Made by a program: the position numbers and the translations under genes. DNA of 64,000 nt, taken from assembly GCA_902580335.1 (NCBI GenBank), contig CACHKE010000005.1, forward strand, positions 1 to 64,000, read 5' to 3'. The notes under the pieces are model-generated. The model saw only the letters and a program-made list of their open reading frames with translations, was not told the DNA's origin and did not search any database. This DNA is from an uncultured Pelagibacteraceae bacterium (GTDB lineage: Bacteria > Pseudomonadota > Alphaproteobacteria > Pelagibacterales > Pelagibacteraceae). Below are positions 20,729 to 31,109 of the stretch, one piece after another. Numbering within the stretch: position 1 is the first letter of the stretch; every line of letters begins with the position of its first letter.

Positions 20729-22183
20729 ATGTCTCAATCAATAAAAATAGACCCTTTCGGCTTTAGAGAATATGACGCAAGATGGATTTACGAAAAAGAC
20801 ATTAATGAGCCAGGAATCACGAATCTTGGAAAAGGTCTAGGTACGCAAATTAAAGAACACACTAAGAAAGAAAACCCAAGAGTAATAGTTGGACATGATT
20901 ACAGATCATACAGCGAAAATATAAAGTCAGCTTTAAAAAAGGGTTTGCTATCAACTGGATGTTTTATTGAAGATGTTGGTTTATCTCTATCACCAATGGT
21001 TTATTTCGCACAATTTAATTTAGATGCTGATGCAATTGCTATGGTAACAGCTAGTCATAATGAAAACGGCTGGACGGGAGTAAAAATGGGAATCAAAAAA
21101 GGATTAACTCATGCACCTGAGGAAATGAAAGAATTAAAAGAAATTACTTTAAACCAAAATTTTACTGAAGGTAACGGTAATGAAAAACAAATTAAAGATT
21201 TTGATAAAGTTTATAAAGAAGATTTAATAAATAAGAATAAGTTAAAAAAGAAAATAAAAGCTGTTGTTGCGTGTGGTAATGGTACAGCAGGAATTTTTGC
21301 TCCTGATATACTAAGAGGTATTGGGTGTGAAGTAATAGAATTAGACTGTGATTTAGATTGGAATTTCCCAAAATATAATCCAAACCCTGAAGATTTAGAA
21401 ATGCTCCATGCAATTGTTAAATCAGTAAAAGAAAACAATGCTGATATTGGTTTTGGTTTTGATGGAGATGGTGATCGTGTTGGAGTAATTGATAACGAAG
21501 GAAATGAAATTTTTTCTGATAAAATAGGTTTATTGATCGCTAGAAATTTGTCAAATTCACATAAAAATTCAAAGTTTATTGTAGATGTAAAATCTACTGG
21601 TCTTTATTCAACTGACAAAATTTTAAACAAAAATCAATGTGAAACTTTATATTGGAAAACAGGTCATTCTCACATCAAAAGAAAAGTTCATAATGAGAAA
21701 GCTCTAGCTGGATTTGAAAAAAGTGGACACTTTTTTTTCAATCAACCATTAGGTTATGGTTATGACGACGGAATTAATTCAGCTATTCAAGTTTGTCACT
21801 TATTAAATAATCAAGATAAAAAAATGAGTGAAATAATTAAAGAACTTCCAACCACTTACCAGTCGCCAACAATGGCCCCTTTTTGTAAAGATGAGGAGAA
21901 ATACAAAGTAGTTGAAGAAATGGTAAGGGAATTTAAAAAAATAAAAGACCAAAAAATAAAAATAGATAATCAAGAAATAAAAGATATTATAACTGTTAAT
22001 GGAGTTAGATTCTCTTTTGAAGATGGTTCTTGGGGTTTAATTCGAGCATCCTCTAATAAACCCTCATTAGTTGTAGTAACTGAAAGCCCTACTTCTGATG
22101 AAAGAAAGTTAAATATTTTTAAATTTATTGATAAAACATTAATGAAAACTGGCAAGATTGGTGAGTACGATCAAAAAATTTAA
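20729..22183 (+). CDS. Phosphomannomutase/phosphoglucomutase
   Basis: 484 aa; FGFREYDARWIYEKDI, TASHNENGWTGVKMG (active Ser loop), GFDGDGDRVGVID, GFEKSGHFFF. Confidence 0.92.
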   Translation: MSQSIKIDPFGFREYDARWIYEKDINEPGITNLGKGLGTQIKEHTKKENPRVIVGHDYRSYSENIKSALKKGLLSTGCFIEDVGLSLSPMVYFAQFNLDADAIAMVTASHNENGWTGVKMGIKKGLTHAPEEMKELKEITLNQNFTEGNGNEKQIKDFDKVYKEDLINKNKLKKKIKAVVACGNGTAGIFAPDILRGIGCEVIELDCDLDWNFPKYNPNPEDLEMLHAIVKSVKENNADIGFGFDGDGDRVGVIDNEGNEIFSDKIGLLIARNLSNSHKNSKFIVDVKSTGLYSTDKILNKNQCETLYWKTGHSHIKRKVHNEKALAGFEKSGHFFFNQPLGYGYDDGINSAIQVCHLLNNQDKKMSEIIKELPTTYQSPTMAPFCKDEEKYKVVEEMVREFKKIKDQKIKIDNQEIKDIITVNGVRFSFEDGSWGLIRASSNKPSLVVVTESPTSDERKLNIFKFIDKTLMKTGKIGEYDQKI

Positions 22184-22247
22184 TAAGGGAAAGATTCAAC
22201 TAAAAAGTGTTCATAAAACTGTAAAGAATCATTTATTCTAAGTTTGT

Positions 22248-22286
22248 GAGGTGATGGAGGGAGACTGAAATCACCTCTTTTTTTTT
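22248..22286 (+). terminator. Intrinsic terminator/attenuator-like hairpin abutting the next start codon
   Basis: GAGGTGAT (22248-22255) / ATCACCTC (22270-22277), then nine T immediately before ATG at 22287. Confidence 0.75.
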
Positions 22287-22487
22287 ATGGCAGATAAAAA
22301 AATTAGATCAATAGCTAAAACTTTTTCTTGGAGATTTATCATTTTTGTTTATTGGGTAATTTTTGGATACATTTACACTGGAACATTTACAGGTGCAGGG
22401 ATACTCGGTGTTGGATCAATAGTTCCTCTTTTTTTTTACTATTTTCATGAGAGAATTTGGAACAAGGTTAAATGGGGAACTGGTTAA
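22287..22487 (+). CDS. DUF2061 family membrane protein
   Basis: 66 aa; KIRSIAKTFSWRFIIF...VGSIVPLFFYYFHERIWNKVKWG. Confidence 0.85.
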   Translation: MADKKIRSIAKTFSWRFIIFVYWVIFGYIYTGTFTGAGILGVGSIVPLFFYYFHERIWNKVKWGTG

Positions 22488-22489
22488 TA

Positions 22490-23326
22490 TTAATTTATTG
22501 ATAAGTATTCAAAAAAAGATCTAATCGATACAATAATTAAGAATATCCCAAAGATCTTGCTCAATATATTTTTATCTATTTTATAAACTGCTTTTGCGCC
22601 TACTCTAGCCATTATCATTGTTACCGGCACAAAAACTAGAAATCCAAGTAAATTCACATATCCAAGACTGTAGGGTGTATTAATATTATTTAAAATTTTA
22701 CCTCCAGCAATCATTGTAATTGTACCAAATACAGCGATCAGAAAACCAACTCCTGCTGCAGTTCCTATTGATCTCCTAATATCGTATCCAAAAGTTCTCA
22801 TAAAAGGAACCATTAATGAACCACCACCTATCCCCAATAATACAGATATAAAACCTATAATAACTCCTGAAATATTTTTAGCTGAGTCAGAAATCATTTT
22901 TGGATTTTTTAAAAGCTGTTCTCTAAAAAAGATAAAGAATAAACCAACTATAAAAGCCATAATGGAAAAGAATAAAACAAAAGCTGGTGTTTTTAAGTTT
23001 ACTGCTAAAAATGTTCCCCCAATAACTCCAAATAAAATAAATATGCCAAAGGATTTTATGAGTTTAAAATCAACTGCATCATACTCCATATGAGTTTTTG
23101 TTGATATGATAGAAGTTGGAATTATAATCGCTAATGAAGTACCAACTGAAAGATGCATTCTTGTTGCAATATCAAAATCTAAAACAGTAAAAGCATAATA
23201 AAGGGCAGGCACTATTATAATACCACCACCAACTCCTAATAAACCTGCCATAAAACCAGCAACAGATGCTGCTAAAGATAAAACAAATAAAAGATTTATA
23301 ATTTCGTTTATGTCTAAAGTTTCCAT
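22490..23326 (-). CDS. TauE/SafE family permease (putative sulfite/organosulfonate exporter)
   Basis: 278 aa multi-TM; GFMAGLLGVGGGIIIVPAL and repeat GFISVLLGIGGGSLMVPFM. Confidence 0.88.
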   Translation of the reverse strand: METLDINEIINLLFVLSLAASVAGFMAGLLGVGGGIIIVPALYYAFTVLDFDIATRMHLSVGTSLAIIIPTSIISTKTHMEYDAVDFKLIKSFGIFILFGVIGGTFLAVNLKTPAFVLFFSIMAFIVGLFFIFFREQLLKNPKMISDSAKNISGVIIGFISVLLGIGGGSLMVPFMRTFGYDIRRSIGTAAGVGFLIAVFGTITMIAGGKILNNINTPYSLGYVNLLGFLVFVPVTMIMARVGAKAVYKIDKNILSKIFGIFLIIVSIRSFFEYLSIN

Positions 23327-24330
23327 TATGAGTTAGCCTGGATTGCTTTCTCATTATTCTGAACAATAGTCATAATATGTTTTGCTTTTTGAAAATCAGA
23401 GTCTCTTGCCATCATGTTGTCACTTAAATATCTTTTCCATTCTTTTGAACCAACTTGTCCATGATATAAACCTACTGTATGTCTCATGATGTGATTAATT
23501 TTTGTCCCTAATTTTACTTCTCTATCAGCATACTCTAAAAGTTTTTCTACAACTTGTTCCCTTGTAGGACTACTCTTTGTATTAAATATTTCTTTTTCAA
23601 TTTCAATTAAGGAATATGGATTTTGATATATTGATCTTCCTATCATTACACCATCACAATGCTTTAAATGATTATTTATTTCCTCAATTTTTGTTATCCC
23701 TCCATTTATAATTATTTCTAAATTAGGATTTTTTTTTTTAATATCATAAACCATTTTATAATTTAGTTTTGGAATGTTTAAATTTTGTTTGGGAGATAAA
23801 CCTGTCAAGATTGCTTTCCTTGCATGCAATATAAATGTTTTTGAACCAGCATCTCTCATCTTATGAATAAAATCATTTAAATAATCAAATTCTTCTGTAT
23901 TATCGAAACCAATTCTTGTCTTAGCTGTGACAGGAATTTTACATGCATTTACCATTGAATTAATACATTCAGCAACCAAATCAGGTTCTTTAATTAAACA
24001 TGCGCCAAATTTATTTTTTTGAACTTTTTTGCTAGGACAACCAAGATTTATATTAACTTCATCATAACCCATATCCTCTGCAATTTTAGCTACTTCTGCT
24101 AACTCCTCTTTATTAGAACCACCTACTTGAAGAGCTAATGGTTTTTCTTCAGGACTATAGGATAAAATTTTTTTTCTATCGCCATGAATTGCAGATTTTG
24201 TTGCAACCATCTCAGTATAGAGCATTACATTTTTGCTCATCAATCTTAAAAAAAAACGATCATGCCTATCAGTGCAATCCATCATTGGGGCAACTGATAT
24301 TTTTCTGTTTATTTCTTTTTTAGAATCCAA
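23326..24330 (-). CDS. dusA: tRNA-dihydrouridine synthase A
   Basis: VAPMMDCTDRHDRFFLRL, VNINLGCPSKKVQ, VTAKTRIG, HARKAILTGLSPKQN; start may be downstream of the annotated one. Confidence 0.92.
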   Translation of the reverse strand: MDSKKEINRKISVAPMMDCTDRHDRFFLRLMSKNVMLYTEMVATKSAIHGDRKKILSYSPEEKPLALQVGGSNKEELAEVAKIAEDMGYDEVNINLGCPSKKVQKNKFGACLIKEPDLVAECINSMVNACKIPVTAKTRIGFDNTEEFDYLNDFIHKMRDAGSKTFILHARKAILTGLSPKQNLNIPKLNYKMVYDIKKKNPNLEIIINGGITKIEEINNHLKHCDGVMIGRSIYQNPYSLIEIEKEIFNTKSSPTREQVVEKLLEYADREVKLGTKINHIMRHTVGLYHGQVGSKEWKRYLSDNMMARDSDFQKAKHIMTIVQNNEKAIQANS

Positions 24331-25651
24331 GGTCTTTACCCATTATTTTATCAGGTAACCATGTAACAATCTCAGGAAAAATACATAAAATTACTATAGC
24401 TAAAGCCATAATTATCATAAACGGTATAGATCCTTTTAAAATTTCTGACAAAGTAACGTCTGGGGTAATTCCTTTTATAATATAAAGATTTAATCCAACT
24501 GGTGGTGTAATTAAGCCAATCTCCATATTGATTGTAAATACTATTGCAAACCAATATGGGTCAAAACCTAAAGTAGTGATAACTGGCAATAATATTGCTG
24601 AAGTCATTACAATAACTGCAACTGGCGGTAAAAAGAAACCAGCTATTAAAAGAAATATGTTTATTAGAATGAACACAACCCACTTGTTAGAGCTTAATTC
24701 AACCATGCTCTGTGCTAATGACTGAGTTACATATAGTTGTGAAAGAGTGAACGCAAAAAGATATGAGGCAGCGATAATGAACATTATCATTACACTTTCT
24801 TTCATAGAAACTTTAACAATGTTCCAAATCTTCTTTGGCTGATAAATTTTATAAACAACAGCTATTAATACAAAAACTAAGAATGCACCTACTCCAGATG
24901 CCTCAGATGGTGTTGCAACTCCTCCATAAAGTACATAAAGAACTCCTGCTATGATCGCTAAGAAAGGAAGAATTCTTGGCAAAACTTCAAGTTTTTCTTT
25001 TAGAGTTGGTCTCGCTCTATTTCTTAAAGCTTTTGCTGCATCTTTATCAATAAAATAACTATGTATTAGAGCCCATATCGCAAACATACCTGCCAACATA
25101 AAACCTGGTACAAGACCACATAAAAATAATCTTCCAATAGATGTACCCGTTGCGATTCCGTAAACTATCAAAACAATACTAGGTGGAATTAAAACTCCTA
25201 AAGTTCCACCTGCTGCTATAGTTCCTGTTGCGATTTGATCGGAGTAACCTCTTTTTCTCATTTCAGGTATTCCCATTGTTCCAATCGCAGCACAAGTTGC
25301 AGGACTAGATCCACTTAAGGCTGCAAAAATTGAACAAGCACCAATGTTTGAAATTACCAATCCACCTGGTACTCTCCAGAGCCATCTATCTAATCCTGTA
25401 TATAAATCTTTTCCAGCAGGAGAATTAGCAACAGCCATTCCCATTAAAATAAACATCGGTATAGAAAGTAAAACAAATGAATTTAATCCTGCAAAAAATG
25501 TTTCAGCAAATACATCAAGCATTTGAAAACCTTCAAATGTAACCAAAAGAGCTATCGAAACAAAACTCAAACCAAATGCAATTGGAATTCCAGAAAAAAG
25601 TACCAATAAAGTAAAAACTGCAACAATTAATGCAATAATCAGTGGATCCAT
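24320..25651 (-). CDS. TRAP transporter large permease (DctM family)
   Basis: 443 aa; ALSGSSPATCAAIGTMGIPEMRKRGY, GGTLGVLIPPSIVLIVYGI. Confidence 0.94.
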   Translation of the reverse strand: MDPLIIALIVAVFTLLVLFSGIPIAFGLSFVSIALLVTFEGFQMLDVFAETFFAGLNSFVLLSIPMFILMGMAVANSPAGKDLYTGLDRWLWRVPGGLVISNIGACSIFAALSGSSPATCAAIGTMGIPEMRKRGYSDQIATGTIAAGGTLGVLIPPSIVLIVYGIATGTSIGRLFLCGLVPGFMLAGMFAIWALIHSYFIDKDAAKALRNRARPTLKEKLEVLPRILPFLAIIAGVLYVLYGGVATPSEASGVGAFLVFVLIAVVYKIYQPKKIWNIVKVSMKESVMIMFIIAASYLFAFTLSQLYVTQSLAQSMVELSSNKWVVFILINIFLLIAGFFLPPVAVIVMTSAILLPVITTLGFDPYWFAIVFTINMEIGLITPPVGLNLYIIKGITPDVTLSEILKGSIPFMIIMALAIVILCIFPEIVTWLPDKIMGKDLGF

Positions 25652-26146
25652 TTATTTAAAATCCTTTTCATCAGTTAATTTTATAATTTCTGCGATATAC
25701 TGTAATATCATCAATAAAGCCCCTAACATCATTGATGAATATGGTATCCATAGTGGTGGATCCCAAACAGTTCCTGTTGAATAATTTTTGGTAAATGCTT
25801 CCTCGAACATTAAGAATCCAAAATAAAATAAAATTAGGAAAAATAATAAACTGATAGAAGATGTAAAAATTTTTAACCTAATTATATTTTTTTTGGATAA
25901 AAAATCGTAAATCCATTCCATACTAACATGGGCTTTTTCACTTAGAACGTATACACTTCCTATAAAAGTTGAAGCAACTAACAACATAGTTACAAGTTCT
26001 GTTTGCCATGTAATTGCTCTTTGAAAAAAATATCTTTCAAAAACAAGTTCAACGATTACTAAGATTGATAAGAGTAATGCTAATACGGCGAAAGCACCGC
26101 ATGCTTTAGCAATTAGATCGCAAAATTGAAGATACTTTTTTTTCAT
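25652..26146 (-). CDS. TRAP transporter small permease (DctQ family)
   Basis: 164 aa, four TM-like segments, between DctM and DctP genes. Confidence 0.88.
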   Translation of the reverse strand: MKKKYLQFCDLIAKACGAFAVLALLLSILVIVELVFERYFFQRAITWQTELVTMLLVASTFIGSVYVLSEKAHVSMEWIYDFLSKKNIIRLKIFTSSISLLFFLILFYFGFLMFEEAFTKNYSTGTVWDPPLWIPYSSMMLGALLMILQYIAEIIKLTDEKDFK

Positions 26147-26183
26147 AAAAAAAACCCCTATTTAATAAGAATAAATAGGGGTT
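26147..26183 (-). terminator. Hairpin plus U tract between dctP and dctQ
   Basis: Perfect 12-bp stem AACCCCTATTTA/TAAATAGGGGTT at 26153-26164/26172-26183, followed on the minus strand by T run ending at the dctQ ATG (26146). Confidence 0.85.
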
Positions 26184-26197
26184 CTTTATATATTATT

Positions 26198-27208
26198 TTA
26201 TTTAACTGCTAAAGCCATTTCCATCAGCTTATCGCCACCTGGAACTTTGTCAGCAAATGCTTTATGAGAAGATTTTTTTGCAATCTCTACCCATGCAGCA
26301 TGGTCTTTTGCATCCATGTATACTAATTTTACACCTGCAGCTTTATAAGCATCTTCAAACTTTTTATCTAAGTTTTCTACTTGAGCTGTCATGTATTTCT
26401 CAGCAACTTTTCCTGCCTTCATTAAAGCTTTTTGTTGCTTAGAATTTAGAGCATCAAAAGACTTTTTCGACATCAAAATTGGCTCATACATAAACCATAG
26501 ACCAAATTTTCCTGGAGGAGTAGCACATGAAACTTGTTCATAAATTTTGTAACTTACAAAACTTCCTGAACTTGTGTTAGCACCTGTTAATACGCCAGTT
26601 TGTAAACCTGTGTAAATTTCAGATGAAGGCATACTTTGTATACCAGCTCCAGCTGCTTCTAACATTTGGTTAAATGCTTTTCCAGCAGCTCTCATAACTT
26701 GACCTTTTGCGTCGCTAGGATTTTTAATACACTTTGTTTTTGAGGCAAAACCACCACCTAACCAAGCATCAGATAAAACTACAACACCTGCATCATTAAT
26801 GATTTTTTTAATTTCAGTCATCATTGGACCTTTGTTAAATCTTAATGCGTGGTCGTGATTTTTTACTGTTCCAGGCATTAAAGTTGCATCAAATTCTGGA
26901 TGGAATTTTGAGGCATATGCTAATGGAAAAGCAGAAATATCTAATTGACCAGTTGTCATTGGTTTCCACTGTTCTTTCGGTTTGTATAATGATTTAGCTG
27001 GGTAAATTCTAATATCTACTCCAACATTTGCTTTTTTAACCTCGTCAGCAATGATTTGAACCATTTCATGACGTGGGTCATAAGATCCATCAGCTCTTGG
27101 TGTACCTGGCCATTGGTGACTTGCTTTTAGCGTAACTGCATAAGCAGAACCAATAGTAGTAAAAACAAAAACTAATGAAGTTAAATATAAAGATATCTTT
27201 TTAAACAT
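26198..27208 (-). CDS. TRAP transporter substrate-binding protein (DctP family)
   Basis: Signal peptide; LKASHQWPG, MPSSEIYTGLQTGVLTGANTSSGSF. Confidence 0.92.
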   Translation of the reverse strand: MFKKISLYLTSLVFVFTTIGSAYAVTLKASHQWPGTPRADGSYDPRHEMVQIIADEVKKANVGVDIRIYPAKSLYKPKEQWKPMTTGQLDISAFPLAYASKFHPEFDATLMPGTVKNHDHALRFNKGPMMTEIKKIINDAGVVVLSDAWLGGGFASKTKCIKNPSDAKGQVMRAAGKAFNQMLEAAGAGIQSMPSSEIYTGLQTGVLTGANTSSGSFVSYKIYEQVSCATPPGKFGLWFMYEPILMSKKSFDALNSKQQKALMKAGKVAEKYMTAQVENLDKKFEDAYKAAGVKLVYMDAKDHAAWVEIAKKSSHKAFADKVPGGDKLMEMALAVK

Positions 27209-27303
27209 TATTTTTTCCCTCTATTGTTATTTTTAATTATTGAATTAAAGTGAACTTATTAATAAGAGTCAAGTCGACAAAAACTCATGATATACGTAAT
27301 TAT

Positions 27304-28446
27304 ATGGATGGACCTTTAAAAAACCTTCTAGTTGTTGATCTAACAAGGGTATTGGTAGGTCCTTACTGCACAATGATATTATCAGATCTTGGTGCAAGAG
27401 TAATTAAAGTTGAAGCCCCAGAAATAGGAGATGACTCAAGAAAATTTGGACCATTCATAAAAGATTACTCAGCTTATTTTATGTCTTTGAATAGAGGTAA
27501 AGAGAGTATTGCGCTGAATTTAAAGAACAGTGACGATAAAAAAATTTTTGATAAAATTTTATCTAAAGCAGATATTTTAGTTGAAAATTTTAAACCAGGT
27601 ACTTTAGAAAAATGGGGTTACGGTTGGAAAGATATAAATAAAAAATATCCTAAATTGATTTATGCTTCTGCCTCTGGATTTGGACAAACAGGTCCTCTTA
27701 AAGAATTGCCTGCTTACGATATGGTTGTCCAAGGCATGGGTGGATTAATGAGTGTAACTGGACAACCTAATTCTGAACCAACTAGAGTTGGGACATCAAT
27801 TGGTGACATCACTGCTGGTTTGTTTACAGCAATTGGAATTAATGCAGCTCTTTATGATAGACAAAAAACAGGTAAAGGTATGTACATAGATGTTTCGATG
27901 CTAGATTGTCAAATAGCAATTTTAGAAAACGCTATAGCTCGTTACTTAGCAAAAAATGAGATACCAAAACCAATGGGCTCACGTCATCCATCAATTGCAC
28001 CTTTCGAAGCTTTTAAAACAAAAGATAGTTACATTATTATTGCTGCTGGAAACGATAGATTATTCGAAAAACTTTGTGAACTTTTAGCAATGCCTGAAAT
28101 GAGTAAAGATTCTAAATTTTCTGAAAATTCATCTAGAGCCAAAAATATGGATGAACTTAAGAGTATACTTGAAAAAAAATTAGTTTCTAGATCGACCAGT
28201 GAATGGGTTAAAGATATGGAAAAAGAAAAAATTCCATGTGGTCCAATATTTAATATTAAAGAAGCAGTAGAAAATCCTCAAATAGATGCAAGAAACATGA
28301 TTGTTAAAGCTTTTCATAAAAAAATTGGAGATTTCAAATTAGCTGGTAATCCAATTAAAATGTCTACTTATAAAGATGAAAAAACTAGGGGTGATATCCC
28401 TGATTTAGACGAACATAGAGAAAAAATTTTAAAAGAATTTACTTAA
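27304..28446 (+). CDS. CaiB/BaiF family (type III) CoA-transferase
   Basis: [40 protein letters not shown] track starts at 27250 but the conserved start is the Met at 27304. Confidence 0.92.
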   Translation: MDGPLKNLLVVDLTRVLVGPYCTMILSDLGARVIKVEAPEIGDDSRKFGPFIKDYSAYFMSLNRGKESIALNLKNSDDKKIFDKILSKADILVENFKPGTLEKWGYGWKDINKKYPKLIYASASGFGQTGPLKELPAYDMVVQGMGGLMSVTGQPNSEPTRVGTSIGDITAGLFTAIGINAALYDRQKTGKGMYIDVSMLDCQIAILENAIARYLAKNEIPKPMGSRHPSIAPFEAFKTKDSYIIIAAGNDRLFEKLCELLAMPEMSKDSKFSENSSRAKNMDELKSILEKKLVSRSTSEWVKDMEKEKIPCGPIFNIKEAVENPQIDARNMIVKAFHKKIGDFKLAGNPIKMSTYKDEKTRGDIPDLDEHREKILKEFT

Positions 28447-28976
28447 TTATTCTCAACTTCATTTGAAGTATCTTGCTCAGTAGCTTGATTTTCTGTTTCA
28501 GTTACTTCATCTAATGAAACATCCCCTTGTTCACCACCTGATTCATCTGTTGCTGCTGGGTCAATTTCTGGTTTAGCAGTTTGAGATAGTTCTGCTAAAT
28601 CTTCATTAGAAACTTGAATTTTTTCTGGAGTTTTTCTTGCTCTCTTAGATGGCAAAATAGGTGTACCGCTTTTTGAAATTTCACCTTTATATAAACTTTC
28701 AAAATCATCGCCTACATCTTCATCATCTTCAGCACCATCATCAACTTGCTCTACATGCTTTCTTAATTTATAAACCGCACTTTCGGTAAGTTCATTTACT
28801 TTAATATTTTCTTCTGCAATTTCTCTTAAAGCTATAACTGTATTTTTGTCGTTATCTCTATCTAAAGTTGGTTCTATTCCAGTGTTTAACTGAGTTGCTC
28901 TCTCTTTAGCAACTAACACCAATTCATAAGGACTCTCTACTTTATCGATACAATCTTCTACTGTTACTCTAGCCAT
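28443..28976 (-). CDS. rpoZ: RNA polymerase omega subunit with long acidic C-terminal extension
   Basis: [45 protein letters not shown]; about 100-aa low-complexity acidic tail. Confidence 0.9.
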   Translation of the reverse strand: MARVTVEDCIDKVESPYELVLVAKERATQLNTGIEPTLDRDNDKNTVIALREIAEENIKVNELTESAVYKLRKHVEQVDDGAEDDEDVGDDFESLYKGEISKSGTPILPSKRARKTPEKIQVSNEDLAELSQTAKPEIDPAATDESGGEQGDVSLDEVTETENQATEQDTSNEVENN

Positions 28977-29019
28977 GCGGAGTATCTATACAGTGATCTT
29001 TAAAAAATCAAGGAGAATT

Positions 29020-30225
29020 TTATAAATACTTAGGATTAAGCTTATTTCTAACAAAAAATAATAAGACTGCAGCTATAGCAATATAGATAAACGAGACTTG
29101 AGCAACCTGTTCTATTGAAAATCCTGTATCAATTAAAAGGCCAAATAATGCAGTACCAAAAGCCGTTGAAAAAACCATTAATGCTGTGGTTAGTGCTTTA
29201 ATGGAGCCAATGTATCTAACACCATAAATTTCTGCCCATGTTGAGGAACCCAGTACGTTTGCAAGTCCATTTGATATCCCAATTAAGCCTAAAAATAAGA
29301 AAGCTGAAAATGAAATATCAAAATACATTAAAACTATAGTTGAAAATAATAATGGAATATTCATAAAAATAAGTAGTTTTCTGCTAGTAAATTTATCAAT
29401 CAAAAAACCTGCAACTAGCAAAGTTATTACTGATAAAACTGAATAAACCATAAATGATTGAGCAATTACATAAGCGCCCCACCCTTTAGACTCTGTAATA
29501 AAAGATTGGTAAACAAATACACCTGTTGCAATCCATGGCATAGCTAACATATTCAAACAAACGATATAAAATCGATAGTCTTTAAGAACTTCAATTCTTT
29601 TCCATTGTTTTATTTTTTGATTAAATTCTTTTTGGTTTGTCTCTTCTCTAGATTCAAAGTTTAAGTTTTTAACTAGAAGAAAAGAGGTAATTGGAAGAAA
29701 TATTAATACTAATATTGAAATATATATCCATAAATTTTGCCAAGAAATAATGGTAAGCAAATATACAATCAAAACAGGTAATATAAACTCAGCAGTGGAA
29801 AGGCCAAACCAGCTTGTACTTAGAGCCTTTCCTCTAGATTTCGTAAAATATCTAGAGATTGTTGTTGTTGCAGTGTGAGACATCATACCCTGACCTGAAA
29901 ATCTCATCAAAAAAATTGCTATAAATAAAAAAGTTATTGATGAAATTTTTGAAAAGAAAAAACATGAAAAAGATAAAAGTATTGTTACAAAAAATGCAAA
30001 TTTAAATATATTGATATCATCTATTTTTTTTCCAACCCAAATTAATAAAAAACTACTCAACAAAGTTGCGGATGCATAGATTGTTCCAAATTGTCCCTGG
30101 GTGATAGATAATGCATCTCGTATACTGGAATTAAAAAGACCAAGAAAAAAACTCTGTCCAAAACTAGAAAAAAATGTAAATATAAAACCAAATATAATTA
30201 CTTTTAAACTTAAACTTTTAAACAT
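29020..30225 (-). CDS. Major facilitator superfamily transporter
   Basis: 401 aa, about 12 TM; IWVGKKID, RYFTKSRGKALSTSWFGLSTAEFILPV. Confidence 0.88.
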   Translation of the reverse strand: MFKSLSLKVIIFGFIFTFFSSFGQSFFLGLFNSSIRDALSITQGQFGTIYASATLLSSFLLIWVGKKIDDINIFKFAFFVTILLSFSCFFFSKISSITFLFIAIFLMRFSGQGMMSHTATTTISRYFTKSRGKALSTSWFGLSTAEFILPVLIVYLLTIISWQNLWIYISILVLIFLPITSFLLVKNLNFESREETNQKEFNQKIKQWKRIEVLKDYRFYIVCLNMLAMPWIATGVFVYQSFITESKGWGAYVIAQSFMVYSVLSVITLLVAGFLIDKFTSRKLLIFMNIPLLFSTIVLMYFDISFSAFLFLGLIGISNGLANVLGSSTWAEIYGVRYIGSIKALTTALMVFSTAFGTALFGLLIDTGFSIEQVAQVSFIYIAIAAVLLFFVRNKLNPKYL

Positions 30226-30236
30226 ATTAAAAAATT

Positions 30237-31106
30237 ATGAGCTGTAATGTTGCTTTCATAGGTCTTGGTGTCATGGGTTATCCAATGGCTGGTTATATAT
30301 CAAAAGGTGGACACAATGTAACTGTTTTTAATAGAACAAAATCCAAAGCTGAAAAATGGATTAAAGAATACAAAGGTAATATGGCAGATACTCCAGCTGA
30401 AGCTACAAAAGACGCGGAATACATTTTTACATGTGTTGGAAATGATAATGATTTAAAAGAAGTAACCTTTGGAGACAACGGTGCATTTAAAACAATTAAA
30501 AAAGGTGCTGTTTATATTGATAACACAACTGCCTCTGCAACAATTGCAAGAGAAATACATGCTTATGCAAAAAAAAATGGATTTGGTGCATTAGATGCTC
30601 CTGTATCGGGAGGACAAGCTGGTGCAGAGAATGGTGCATTAACAGTAATGATTGGTGGAGATCAAGCGGACTTTGATAAAGCAAAAGATAAAATAGATTG
30701 TTACAGCAAAAAAATGAAATTGCTTGGTGGACCAGGAAATGGACAGCTAGCTAAAATGGTCAATCAAATTTGCATTGCAGGTTTAGTTCAAGGTTTATCT
30801 GAGGCTATTAATTTTGGAATGAAAGCTGGATTGAACATGGAAGATGTTATTGAAGTTATTTCAAAAGGTGCAGCACAATCTTGGCAAATGGAAAATAGAT
30901 ATAAAACAATGATTGATGATAAGTTTGATTTTGGTTTTGCAGTGGATTGGATGAGAAAAGATTTAAAGATTGCAATGGAAGAGGCTAAAAATAATGGATC
31001 ATTGTTACCTGTAACTGAACTAGTGGATAAATATTATGGGGAAATCCAAGGCATGGGTGGTAATCGTTGGGATACTTCAAGCTTAATAAAAAGATTTAGA
31101 AAGTAA
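30237..31106 (+). CDS. NAD(P)-dependent beta-hydroxyacid dehydrogenase (3-hydroxyisobutyrate dehydrogenase family)
   Basis: FIGLGVMGYPMAGYISKGGHNVTVFNRT, DAPVSGGQAGAENGALTVMIGGD. Confidence 0.9.
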   Translation: MSCNVAFIGLGVMGYPMAGYISKGGHNVTVFNRTKSKAEKWIKEYKGNMADTPAEATKDAEYIFTCVGNDNDLKEVTFGDNGAFKTIKKGAVYIDNTTASATIAREIHAYAKKNGFGALDAPVSGGQAGAENGALTVMIGGDQADFDKAKDKIDCYSKKMKLLGGPGNGQLAKMVNQICIAGLVQGLSEAINFGMKAGLNMEDVIEVISKGAAQSWQMENRYKTMIDDKFDFGFAVDWMRKDLKIAMEEAKNNGSLLPVTELVDKYYGEIQGMGGNRWDTSSLIKRFRK

Positions 31107-31109
31107 AGT

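Noticed and set aside
21192-21438. Overlapping antisense ORFs (73 and 75 aa) inside the phosphomannomutase gene, and similar shadow ORFs elsewhere (e.g. 231..452, 2432..2767, 3272..3478, 38974..39309, 54188..54433, 63204..63479)
   Set aside because: Fully inside well-supported genes on the other strand or in another frame, no recognisable family, expected by chance given codon bias in AT-rich DNA
23326-24330. dusA overlapping dctM by 11 bp as a novel translational coupling
   Set aside because: Normal for compact genomes and the dusA start is uncertain; no further signal
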